A DNA stretch of 64,000 nucleotides, taken from assembly GCA_905372355.1 (NCBI GenBank), contig CAJPOT010000004.1, positions 62,001-126,000 of the forward strand, written 5' to 3'. A program made the position numbers and the translations under genes. The stretch's first letter is position 1; each line of letters opens with the position of its first letter. This DNA is from an uncultured Selenomonas sp. Its GTDB lineage: Bacteria > Bacillota > Negativicutes > Selenomonadales > Selenomonadaceae. The notes beneath the pieces were generated by a model. The model had not been told where the DNA came from. It worked only from the letters and a program-made list of their open reading frames with translations, and made no database searches. Shown one piece after another: positions 11,301 through 19,250 of the stretch.

Positions 11301-11540
11301 AAAAAAACGCCCCGTCCCGCAACAAAAATGTCACAGGGACGAGACGCATCCCGCGGTTCCACCCTGATTGACGCCGCCGCACAACAAAGCATGCTACGGC
11401 AAACGCCCACCTTGAATTTATTAAACTGCTGCTCCAAAGCGCCTGTCACTCCCAAGAACCGCGCAAGAATCGTGCGCCGCTCTGACGGTCTTCCACTGCC
11501 ACCGTCTCGCTGTACGGAAGTTCCTTTTCTTCTTCATCGC
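11301..11540 (-). promoter_or_regulatory. Glycine T-box leader of glyQS
   Basis: On the minus strand the T-box core GGGTGGAACCGCGGG (11350-11364) is exact. It is followed by a terminator stem of 11 pairs including two G-U pairs (arms 11337-11347 and 11308-11318) and T7 (11301-11307). The region upstream to about 11540 should hold Stem I with a glycine specifier; I did not fold it, so that boundary is approximate. Uncharged tRNA-Gly would favour the antiterminator and raise glyQS expression. Confidence 0.92.
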
Positions 11541-11545
11541 ATGTT

Positions 11546-11711
11546 TAGGAAACGCTGATAAAAATGAAGTCGCCCAGATTTGCACAGATGCGCTGTATCT
11601 ATCGAGGAGACAAACCGCAGGCGTAGCAGCGCTACGTCGAGGATTTGTCGACGACGAGAGGACAGTGCAGATGTGCGAAGATGGGTGGCTGAATTTATCA
11701 GTGCTTCCTTA
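11546..11711. repeat. MITE-like repeat, copy 1
   Basis: About 166 bp bounded by imperfect terminal inverted repeats: TAGGAAACGCTGATAAA at the left and the complement of AAGGAAGCACTGATAAA at the right. It has no coding capacity. The ends and the adjoining GAAGTCG-CCAG are shared with a 72-bp copy at 33400-33471. It lies between the glyQS promoter and the T-box leader. Confidence 0.68.
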
Positions 11712-11740
11712 GTTTAGCAAAGGATGCGGCGGCTTGTCAA
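11711..11740 (-). promoter_or_regulatory. Probable promoter of glyQS
   Basis: Minus strand: consensus -35 TTGACA (11735-11740), 18-base spacer, -10 TAAACT (11711-11716). The -35 overlaps the stop codon of the upstream ABC transporter gene, and the -10 abuts the end of the MITE-like repeat. It is the only good promoter I see between that gene and the T-box. Confidence 0.6.
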
Positions 11741-13512
11741 TGGCAGGAATGAATCTTCGTTCCAACGCCCGTTTCCCCACGCGCCGCCTTCCAACCGAGC
11801 GCCGCCTGCCTCGCACGGATGAAATCGGCGTAGATGCCGCGCTTTTGCAAAAGTTCCTCATGCGTGCCGCGCTGCACGATCCTTCCCTCAGCGACGACGA
11901 TAATCTGCCGTGCGTTCCGCACGGTGTTGAGCCGATGCGCGATCATGATGACCGTCTTGCCTTTCGTCAGCGATTCCATCGCCCTTTGCAGACGGTCTTC
12001 GTTCTCGGGATCGACATTCGCCGTCGCCTCGTCGAAGATGATGATCGGCGCGTCCTTCAAGATGGCACGCGCAATGGAAATACGCTGGCGCTCACCGCCC
12101 GAAAGGCTCGCGCCACCGTCTCCGATCACAGTATCGTAGCCCTCAGGCAGCGCCTCGATGAAGTCGTGGCAGCAGGCCTCGCGTGCAGCGGCGACAACTT
12201 CCTCGTGCGTTGCCGTCGGCTTGCCGAAGCGGATGTTGTTTTCTATCGTATCGCGGAAAAGATAGACGTTCTGGAAGACGATGCTGATCTGTCGCATCAA
12301 AGATTCGAGCGTGTAGTCGCGCACATCATGTCCGCCGACCTTGATGCTGCCGTCTGCCACATCCCAGAAGCGTGCGATGAGATGGCAGAGTGTCGTCTTG
12401 CCCGAGCCGCTCGGACCGACGATCGCCGTCAAGGCGCGCTCAGGAATCGCCAATGAAACATCATCGAGAATCTTTCGCGTACCGTAGAAAAAGTCGACGT
12501 GTTCGAAGGAAACATCGTGATGCTCCGGCTCGATATCCGTGCCGCCCGAATCCATCTGCGGCAGATCCGCCGCCCGCTCCGCCTGCTCGATGGAGCTTGT
12601 CACAACGCGCAGAATCATCAGCATGCTTCCCGTCGATTCAATCTGCGAGAAAATCAGAAACGAGAGCACCAAACCCATGAGAGCTGTCAGAAGATCCATC
12701 GTACCTGCCTCGTAAGAAAACAAGGCGACGAACATGATCAAGACGCTGAAGAGGCGCAGCGTCGTCTCCTGCGCGATGGCGTACGGCGTGAAGATCCTTT
12801 CGATAGCGAGATTCGCTGCACGGCTCTCATCAAGGGCTTCGCGCACGCGCGTATCGCCCTTGCCACGCAGGTTGAACGCCTTGATGACGGGCATTCCCTC
12901 GATCTGCTCGAGAACCGCCTCGACCAGTTTCGCCTGCGCCTTCTGCCGCTTCGGTGCAAGGCTGCGCGACTTCTTTTCCACCGAAGAGGTCACGAGCAAG
13001 TAGCAGAGGACGCCGAGAATAAAGAGCACGCCGATGCGCCACTGCCAGAAAAGCAGCATGGGCATGAGGATCAGCGTATTCAGAAAGCCGCTCAAAAGGG
13101 TGACCAAGAGGCGCGGCGCCGTGTTCTCCACATCGTTCAGAACCGTCGTCGCAACACCCGTAAGCTCACCTGCGCTGCTTTCGTCAAAATAGCCCATGGG
13201 AACTGTCTTGAGCTTGTCGCCGATGGCGATGCGCTTTTGTGCCACCATGAAGTAGCCGGCATGGACGCGCTGCAGCTGCGAAAAATAATGGGCAACCGCC
13301 CTACCCGTCACGCTCAATGCGAGCAGTCCCAGAGAAGAAAGTGCCGCCTCCGCCGTAGCCCTTCCTTCGACCAAGGCCTGCAGGACGATGTAGATCGCCG
13401 TGATCTGCAGGATGTGAAAGAGTGCGTAAACGATGCCCAGAGCGAGTGACTTGTTGAGGTTTCCCCGCTCCTTTCCTGCAAAATGCCAAATCATCTTCAG
13501 CGCTTCAAGCAT
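11737..13512 (-). CDS. ABC exporter half-transporter, second subunit
   Basis: Fused membrane domain and ATPase, 591 residues. About six membrane helices fill residues 1-310, then an ATPase with Walker A VGPSGSGKTT, Q-loop, signature LSGGERQR, Walker B IIIFDEAT and the switch His in MIAHRLNTV. Start at 13512 (MLEALKMIWHFAG) overlaps the preceding gene's stop by 8 bases and has GGATGG upstream, so the two subunits are translationally coupled and probably form a heterodimer. The pair resembles the IrtAB/YbtPQ type of iron-siderophore ABC proteins. The Fur-like palindrome upstream favours an iron role, but the substrate is not shown by sequence. Confidence 0.82.
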   Translation of the reverse strand: MLEALKMIWHFAGKERGNLNKSLALGIVYALFHILQITAIYIVLQALVEGRATAEAALSSLGLLALSVTGRAVAHYFSQLQRVHAGYFMVAQKRIAIGDKLKTVPMGYFDESSAGELTGVATTVLNDVENTAPRLLVTLLSGFLNTLILMPMLLFWQWRIGVLFILGVLCYLLVTSSVEKKSRSLAPKRQKAQAKLVEAVLEQIEGMPVIKAFNLRGKGDTRVREALDESRAANLAIERIFTPYAIAQETTLRLFSVLIMFVALFSYEAGTMDLLTALMGLVLSFLIFSQIESTGSMLMILRVVTSSIEQAERAADLPQMDSGGTDIEPEHHDVSFEHVDFFYGTRKILDDVSLAIPERALTAIVGPSGSGKTTLCHLIARFWDVADGSIKVGGHDVRDYTLESLMRQISIVFQNVYLFRDTIENNIRFGKPTATHEEVVAAAREACCHDFIEALPEGYDTVIGDGGASLSGGERQRISIARAILKDAPIIIFDEATANVDPENEDRLQRAMESLTKGKTVIMIAHRLNTVRNARQIIVVAEGRIVQRGTHEELLQKRGIYADFIRARQAALGWKAARGETGVGTKIHSCH

Positions 13513-15253
13513 GGCAATCACCATCCTTTGCTCCGACATGCGCGTGCCACATTGCGCGATACGCTGTGCTCTTTTCAAGCAGCTCCTCGTGCGTGCCACT
13601 CGCCGCAACCATGCCCGCTTCTATGAGGAAGATCTTGTCGGCGTCCGTAATCGTCGACAGCCGATGCGCGATGATGATGACCGTCTTCCCCGCGATGAGG
13701 CGTGCGACCGCCCGCTGCAGGACCGCCTCGTTCTCAGGATCGACATAGGCCGTCGCCTCGTCGAGCACGACGATCGGCGCATCCTTCAAGACGGCGCGCG
13801 CGATGGCGATGCGCTGACGCTCGCCGCCCGATACATGACTGCCGCCCGTGCCGACGCGCGTGTCATAACCATGCGCAAGCCGCAGGATGAAGTCCTCGCA
13901 TCCCGCAGCTCGCGCGGCGCGCTCGACCTCCTCGTCGGAGGCCTGCGGCCTGCCCATGCGAATGTTCTCACGAATGCTGTCGTCGAAGAGATAGGCGTCC
14001 TGCGCAACGAAGGAAACGAGATCGTAGAGCTGCGCGAGCGGAATATCCGTACTCTCCCTGCCGCCGATCTTCAAGCTGCCCGAATCTATATCCCAATAGC
14101 CGGCAATCAGGCGTGCGAGCGTCGTCTTACCGCTGCCGCTCTGTCCGACGAATGCGTTCAAGGTATGCGGTGCAAGCGCAAGGCTCACGCCATGCAGCAC
14201 TTCCTTGCCATCTTGGTAAGAAAAGCGCACATCCGTAAGCTCGATGCCAGCATCGAGAAGCTCGACATCCGATGTGCCATGATGCTGTTCCTCCGCTCTC
14301 AGCAGCTTGTCAGCGGAAGCGACGACCGTCCCGACCTGCGACACCGTGTCAATAAACCCCATGGCCTCGATCAACGGCCCTGCGACCCCCAGCGAAAGGA
14401 TCACCGCCGTCACGAACACCTCCATGCTCATGCACCCCTGCATGTAAAGAAGCCAGCCGCCGGGCAAAACCGTCAGAAGCGTCGTCGGCGCGATCGTCAT
14501 CGCCAAGGAGATGGGAAATTGGCAGTCCTTCATCCACTGATAGAAATACGCGGCGTTCGCCGCGATGCTGCGCGAGAACTTCTCGTAGGACGCCGCGCCC
14601 TGGTTGAACGCCTTGATGACCTCGATGCCGCCGATGTACTCGACGATAGCGGCATTCATCGTCTCCGTCGCCGCCACCGACGCCTCGAAGCGCTCCTTGT
14701 AATCGCGCATGGCAAAGCTCAGGCAGAAGAGCCCAACAGGGATGGAAACGATTGCCAGAAGCGCCATGCGCCAATCAAGCACAAGCAGATAGCAGAAGAT
14801 GCAGAAAGGGCCGACGAGATTCGCCGTCAGCTCGGGCAGAAGATGCGCGAGCGTGCGCTCCGTGCTCTCCACCTGATCGACGATGACATGCTTGACCTCG
14901 CCGACAGGCAGATCCGCGACCGTGCCGAGCGGCAGCTTCGGCAGTTTTTGCAGGATCTTCCAGCGAACTTCGCGCAGAATGGAGAACGCCGCCTTATGCG
15001 AGACGGAAAGCGCGTACGCATAGAGGATGCTGCGCAGAAGATAGCCGACAAACGCGGCGAAGCACAGCAGAAAAACCTCATCCCTTTGCAGCCCCCGTCC
15101 TGCCAGAAGCGCCGCGAGGAGTGACGATACGACGAAATACGGCACAAGTCCGCAGAGCACTGCCGTAACAGAAAGGAAAATCGAAAAGAGAAGCCTGCCA
15201 TGCTCCTCTTCATCCAACTCCCACAGACGCAGCAAAGCGCTTTTCGCATCCAT
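13505..15253 (-). CDS. ABC exporter half-transporter, first subunit
   Basis: Partner of the gene at 11737-13512, 582 residues with the same layout. Membrane segments run to about residue 300; Walker A is VGQSGSGKTT, signature VSGGERQR, Walker B IVVLDEAT, and switch His IIAHRLSTI. Both nucleotide sites look intact, unlike many asymmetric exporters. GAGGAGGT lies 7 bases before the ATG. First gene of a two-gene operon whose promoter region carries a perfect ATTATCA-A-TGATAAT palindrome, so iron-dependent repression by Fur is likely. Siderophore or haem-related transport is the best guess; multidrug export is the alternative. Confidence 0.82.
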   Translation of the reverse strand: MDAKSALLRLWELDEEEHGRLLFSIFLSVTAVLCGLVPYFVVSSLLAALLAGRGLQRDEVFLLCFAAFVGYLLRSILYAYALSVSHKAAFSILREVRWKILQKLPKLPLGTVADLPVGEVKHVIVDQVESTERTLAHLLPELTANLVGPFCIFCYLLVLDWRMALLAIVSIPVGLFCLSFAMRDYKERFEASVAATETMNAAIVEYIGGIEVIKAFNQGAASYEKFSRSIAANAAYFYQWMKDCQFPISLAMTIAPTTLLTVLPGGWLLYMQGCMSMEVFVTAVILSLGVAGPLIEAMGFIDTVSQVGTVVASADKLLRAEEQHHGTSDVELLDAGIELTDVRFSYQDGKEVLHGVSLALAPHTLNAFVGQSGSGKTTLARLIAGYWDIDSGSLKIGGRESTDIPLAQLYDLVSFVAQDAYLFDDSIRENIRMGRPQASDEEVERAARAAGCEDFILRLAHGYDTRVGTGGSHVSGGERQRIAIARAVLKDAPIVVLDEATAYVDPENEAVLQRAVARLIAGKTVIIIAHRLSTITDADKIFLIEAGMVAASGTHEELLEKSTAYRAMWHAHVGAKDGDCHA

Positions 15254-15309
15254 GTCCGCACCTCCTCAATATTTTCCATTTGGATTCCATGATAAGTTTA
15301 GCGAATCTT

Positions 15310-15345
15310 TAGATAATGATATGTAAATCTATTATCAATGATAAT
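15310..15345 (-). promoter_or_regulatory. Promoter with Fur-type operator for the ABC exporter pair
   Basis: Minus strand: -35 TTGATA (15333-15338), 17-base spacer, -10 TATCTA (15310-15315). A perfect palindrome ATTATCA-A-TGATAAT (15331-15345) covers the -35, and another GATAATGAT (15312-15320) covers the -10. GATAAT units are the building blocks of Fur boxes. Confidence 0.7.
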
Positions 15346-15429
15346 CTATATCGTTATATCATACTTCGCGCTGCAATTCAAGAATAAAGTTTTATTAACG
15401 CTTTTCTGCGACACAAAACAGCATCCGTC

Positions 15430-15472
15430 AAAGAAAAAAGGGCTGCCGCACAAATCGTGCGGCAGCCCTTTT
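15430..15472 (-). terminator. Terminator of nifJ
   Basis: Perfect 16-bp GC-rich stem (15436-15451 with 15457-15472), 5-base loop, followed on the minus strand by a T-rich run. It ends nifJ 20 bases after its stop codon. Confidence 0.9.
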
Positions 15473-15491
15473 CTTTGCAGCAAACCTCGCC

Positions 15492-18400
15492 TTACTTGCC
15501 GGCGAGCTTCTTGTAGCCTGCGAGCCTCATCTTGGCGTCGTTCTCCGTCTTCTCGAAGAGCGCGTCGGCAGCCTCGGGGAAGCTGCGCTTCAAGGAAGCG
15601 TAGCGGACTTCGCCCTGCAGGAATTCCTGGAACTTGCCAAAATCCGGCTCCTTCGAGTCGAGCGTGAACGGATTCTTGTCCGTGCCGACGAGCGTCGGGT
15701 TGAACCGGTAGTTCGCCCAGTAACCGCAGGCGTTGGCACGCTTGCCCTCTTCCTGGCTGCAGCCCATGCCGATGCGGATGCCGTGGTTGATGCACGGCGC
15801 ATAAGCGATGATGAGCGAAGGCCCATGGTAAGCCTCGGCTTCCTTGATCGCCTTCAAGACCTGATTGTGGTCGGCGCCCATGTTGACCTGCGCGACGTAG
15901 ACGTAGCCATAGGACATCGCCATCATGCCGAGATCCTTCTTCTTCGTCTTCTTGCCCGTCGCAGCGAACTCTGCAATCGCAGCCGCCGGCGTGGACTTCG
16001 AAGCCTGACCGCCCGTATTGGAGTAAACCTCCGTATCGAACACGAAAACGTTGACGTCCTCGCCCGAAGCGAGCACATGATCGACGCCGCCGTAGCCAAT
16101 ATCGTAAGCCCAGCCGTCGCCGCCGAAGATCCACTGCGAACGCTTCACGAAGTAGTCGCGCTCATCATAAATCTTGTTCAGAAGCTCGTCCGTGCCCTTC
16201 TCCTTTTCGAGAAGTTCCGTCAGCTTGTCAGCGCGCTCGCGCGTGCCTTCGCCCTCGGCCATGTTGTCCTTCCAGTCCTTCAAAGCAGCCTGGAGATCTG
16301 CACTTCCCTTGCCGTCCGCAAGCGCCGCATCGACATCGGCCGCAATGCGGTCACGGATCGCACGAACGCCGAGGAACATGCCAAGACCGAACTCTGCGTT
16401 GTCCTCGAAGAGGGAGTTCGCCCAAGCCGGGCCATAGCCCTTCTCGTTCTTCGTGTACGGCATCGCCGGTGCGCTGCCGCCCCAGATCGACGAGCAGCCC
16501 GTAGCATTCGAGATCATCATGCGATCGCCAAAGAGCTGCGTGAGGAGCTTCGCGTACGGCGTTTCGCCGCAGCCTGCGCAAGCGCCCGAGAATTCGAGCA
16601 GCGGCTTCTCAAACTGCGAGCCGATGACCGTATCCTTCTTCATCGGGTTCTTCTTCGGTGTGACCTTCGTCGCATCGACGCCATAGTCGAAGTAGACCTG
16701 CTTCGCCTTGAGATCGTCGTCGAGCGGCTTCATGTCGAGCGCCTTCGCCGGGCAGACCTGCGCGCAGTTGCCGCAGCCGAGGCAGTCCATCGTGGAGACG
16801 GCAATCGTGAAGTTGTAGTCCTTGATCGCCTTGGTCTTCTTCCACGGGAAGCCCTCCGGCGCCGCATCCTTCTCGGCGTCCGTCGTGAGCACGGGACGAA
16901 TGGTCGCATGCGGGCAGACGTAGGAGCACTGATTGCAGCCGATGCACTTCTCGGCATTCCATACGGGAACATTGATCGCCGTGCCGCGCTTCTCGTAAGC
17001 CGCGCCGCCGACGGGGAACGTGCCGTCGACCATTTCCTCAGCGAACTGCGAAACCTTGAGACGGTCGCCTTCCTGACGGTTCATGACGTTCTGAACGCCC
17101 GTGATGAACGCCGGAATATCATGTGCTTCTTCCTTCTCGTCCTCAGCATTCGCCCAGTCCGCAGGAACATTGACGCGATGCAGAGCCTCGATGCCCTTGT
17201 CGATGGCGCCGTTGTTCATGTCGACGATCTTCTGACCCTTCTTGCCGTACGATGTGACGACAGCATCCTTGAGGTACTTGACAGCCGTTTCAATCGGAAT
17301 GATGTTCGCGAGCTTGAAGAACGCGGACTGCATGACCATGTTGAAGCGGCCGCCGAGGCCGAGCTCCTTGGCGATTTCCACAGCGTTGACCGTGTAGAAC
17401 TCGATGTCGTTCTTCGCGATGTAGCGCTTCATGTAGGCGGGCAGGTGCTTCGAGAGATCCTCCTCGCTCCAGACCGTGTTGAGCAGGAATTTGCCGCCGC
17501 GCTTGAGACCTGCGAGGAGATCGTACTTCGTCACATACGACTGCTGCGAACACGAGATGAAGTTCGCGTTATGAATGAGGTACGGCGAATTGATCGGAGA
17601 CTTGCCGAAGCGCAGATGCGACATCGTGATGCCGCCCGACTTCTTCGAGTCATAGGCGAAATACGCCTGCGCATACATGTCGGTCTTGTCGCCGATGATC
17701 TTGATGGCACTCTTGTTCGCACCGACCGTGCCGTCCGAGCCAAGACCCCAGAACTTGCAGGCCGTCGTGCCTTCCGGCGTGAGATCGACGTCCTCGGGAT
17801 ACTCAGCGAGCGACGTATGCGTGACATCATCGTCGATGGCAATCGTGAAGCCGTGCTTCGGATCGTCCTTCTTGAGTTCCTCGTAGACCGAGAGGACATG
17901 ATCGGGCGTCGTGTCCTTGCCGCCGAGACCGTAGCGGCCGCCGACGATGACAGGGTTCATGTCGGAGTTGTAGAACGCCGCCTTGACATCGAGGTAGAGC
18001 GGCTCGCCGATCGCGCCCGGCTCCTTCGTGCGGTCGAGGACAGCGATCTTCTTGACCGTCTTCGGCAGATACTTGAAGAAATGCTCGAGCGAGAACGGAC
18101 GATAGAGATGCACGGAAAGAAGGCCGACCTTTTCACCCTTGGAATTGAGATAATCCACGGCTTCGCCGGCCGTCTGACAGATCGAACCCATGGCGATGAT
18201 GATGCGCTCGGCATCCTTTGCACCATGATAGTCGAAGAGATGGTGCTCGCGTCCCGTGATCTTCGCGAGATCTGCCATGGCTTCCTCGACAAGCTCAGGC
18301 AGCGCTTCATAGTACTTGTTGGCGGCTTCCTGCGACTGGAAGTAGATATCCGGGTTCTGCGCCGTACCGCGGATGACCGGATGATTCGGGTTCAGTGCGC

Positions 18401-19016
18401 GTGCACGGAACTCCTTGACCGCATCCCAGTCGAGGAGTTTCGCAAGATCGTCAAAGTCGATGACTTCGATCTTCTGAATCTCATGCGACGTGCGGAAACC
18501 GTCGAAGAAGTTGATGAAAGGCACGCGGCCCTTGATGGCGACGAGATGCGCGACAGCGGCGAGATCCATGACCTCCTGCACGCTCGCCTCACACAGCATC
18601 GCACAGCCCGTCTGACGCGCTGCCATGACATCGCGCTGATCGCCGAAAATATTGAGGGAGGAAGTCGCCAGAGCACGGGCGCTCACATGGAAGACACCGG
18701 GAAGGAGCTCGCCGGCAATCTTGTAGAGGTTCGGGATCATCAGCAGGAAGCCCTGCGAAGCCGTGTACGTCGTCGTCAGAGCGCCTGCCTGCAAAGAGCC
18801 GTGCACAGCGCCTGCAGCGCCTGCCTCGGACTGCATCTCGATGACGCGCACCTTCTGACCGAAGATGTTCTTCGTTCCCTTCGCCGCCAGAGCGTCGACA
18901 TGCTCCGCCATCGGCGAGGACGGCGTGATCGGGTAGATGGCGGCAACATCGGTGAATGCGTAGGAAATATATCCCGCAGCCGTGTTGCCGTCCATGGTCT
19001 TCATTTTTTTGCTCAT
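15492..19016 (-). CDS. nifJ: Pyruvate:ferredoxin (flavodoxin) oxidoreductase
   Basis: Single-chain pyruvate:ferredoxin oxidoreductase: pyruvate + CoA + oxidised ferredoxin to acetyl-CoA, CO2 and reduced ferredoxin, the central catabolic step of this anaerobe. It is 1174 residues, normal for the fused homodimeric enzyme. Domains in order: pyruvate-binding alpha (YPITPSSPMAEHVD), gamma, a two-cluster ferredoxin domain (CIGCNQCSYVCP and CLGCGNCAQVCP), then the thiamine-diphosphate beta domain with GCAGCGETPY and FGGDGWAYDIGYGGVDH. Start at 19016 (MSKKMKTMDG) follows GAGGGGAG. Monocistronic, with a promoter at 19087-19115 and its own terminator. Confidence 0.97.
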   Translation of the reverse strand: MSKKMKTMDGNTAAGYISYAFTDVAAIYPITPSSPMAEHVDALAAKGTKNIFGQKVRVIEMQSEAGAAGAVHGSLQAGALTTTYTASQGFLLMIPNLYKIAGELLPGVFHVSARALATSSLNIFGDQRDVMAARQTGCAMLCEASVQEVMDLAAVAHLVAIKGRVPFINFFDGFRTSHEIQKIEVIDFDDLAKLLDWDAVKEFRARALNPNHPVIRGTAQNPDIYFQSQEAANKYYEALPELVEEAMADLAKITGREHHLFDYHGAKDAERIIIAMGSICQTAGEAVDYLNSKGEKVGLLSVHLYRPFSLEHFFKYLPKTVKKIAVLDRTKEPGAIGEPLYLDVKAAFYNSDMNPVIVGGRYGLGGKDTTPDHVLSVYEELKKDDPKHGFTIAIDDDVTHTSLAEYPEDVDLTPEGTTACKFWGLGSDGTVGANKSAIKIIGDKTDMYAQAYFAYDSKKSGGITMSHLRFGKSPINSPYLIHNANFISCSQQSYVTKYDLLAGLKRGGKFLLNTVWSEEDLSKHLPAYMKRYIAKNDIEFYTVNAVEIAKELGLGGRFNMVMQSAFFKLANIIPIETAVKYLKDAVVTSYGKKGQKIVDMNNGAIDKGIEALHRVNVPADWANAEDEKEEAHDIPAFITGVQNVMNRQEGDRLKVSQFAEEMVDGTFPVGGAAYEKRGTAINVPVWNAEKCIGCNQCSYVCPHATIRPVLTTDAEKDAAPEGFPWKKTKAIKDYNFTIAVSTMDCLGCGNCAQVCPAKALDMKPLDDDLKAKQVYFDYGVDATKVTPKKNPMKKDTVIGSQFEKPLLEFSGACAGCGETPYAKLLTQLFGDRMMISNATGCSSIWGGSAPAMPYTKNEKGYGPAWANSLFEDNAEFGLGMFLGVRAIRDRIAADVDAALADGKGSADLQAALKDWKDNMAEGEGTRERADKLTELLEKEKGTDELLNKIYDERDYFVKRSQWIFGGDGWAYDIGYGGVDHVLASGEDVNVFVFDTEVYSNTGGQASKSTPAAAIAEFAATGKKTKKKDLGMMAMSYGYVYVAQVNMGADHNQVLKAIKEAEAYHGPSLIIAYAPCINHGIRIGMGCSQEEGKRANACGYWANYRFNPTLVGTDKNPFTLDSKEPDFGKFQEFLQGEVRYASLKRSFPEAADALFEKTENDAKMRLAGYKKLAGK

Positions 19017-19086
19017 GTTTTGAATTGCTCCCCTCTTTATAAAAAGATACAAAACACATAAATGTGGGTAATACCCGCTATGATCT

Positions 19087-19115
19087 ATTATACACCGAAC
19101 CATTCCTGTTGTAAA
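19087..19115 (-). promoter_or_regulatory. Promoter of nifJ
   Basis: Minus strand: -35 TTTACA (19110-19115), 17-base spacer, perfect -10 TATAAT (19087-19092), about 70 bases before the start codon. Confidence 0.78.
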
Positions 19116-19139
19116 TAAACAGCATGAGGAACAATTCGG
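19095..19139. promoter_or_regulatory. Dyad flanking the nifJ -35 box
   Basis: Two arms, CCGAACCATTCCT (19095-19107) and AGGAACAATTCGG (19127-19139), match as an inverted repeat at 10 of 13 positions, with invariant CCGAA and TTCCT blocks. The -35 of nifJ lies between them. It is a candidate operator; no known consensus is recognised. Confidence 0.4.
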
Positions 19140-19165
19140 AAAAATAGGAGAAAATCATCGATTGA

Positions 19166-19194
19166 TTGACCTTGCGTCCACCTCCCGATATAAT
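19166..19194 (+). promoter_or_regulatory. Promoter of the SGNH hydrolase gene
   Basis: -35 TTGACC (19166-19171), 17-base spacer, -10 TATAAT (19189-19194). Divergent from the nifJ promoter, about 50 bases apart. Confidence 0.82.
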
Positions 19195-19250
19195 AGAAAC
19201 CATTATGAAAACTGCACCAAGACCGCCAAGAAAGCTAGGAGTGGAATCGC

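Noticed and set aside
15783..19061. A 1092-codon open frame on the plus strand opposite nifJ
   Set aside because: Same reason: it mirrors nifJ codon for codon and has no domain or ribosome site.
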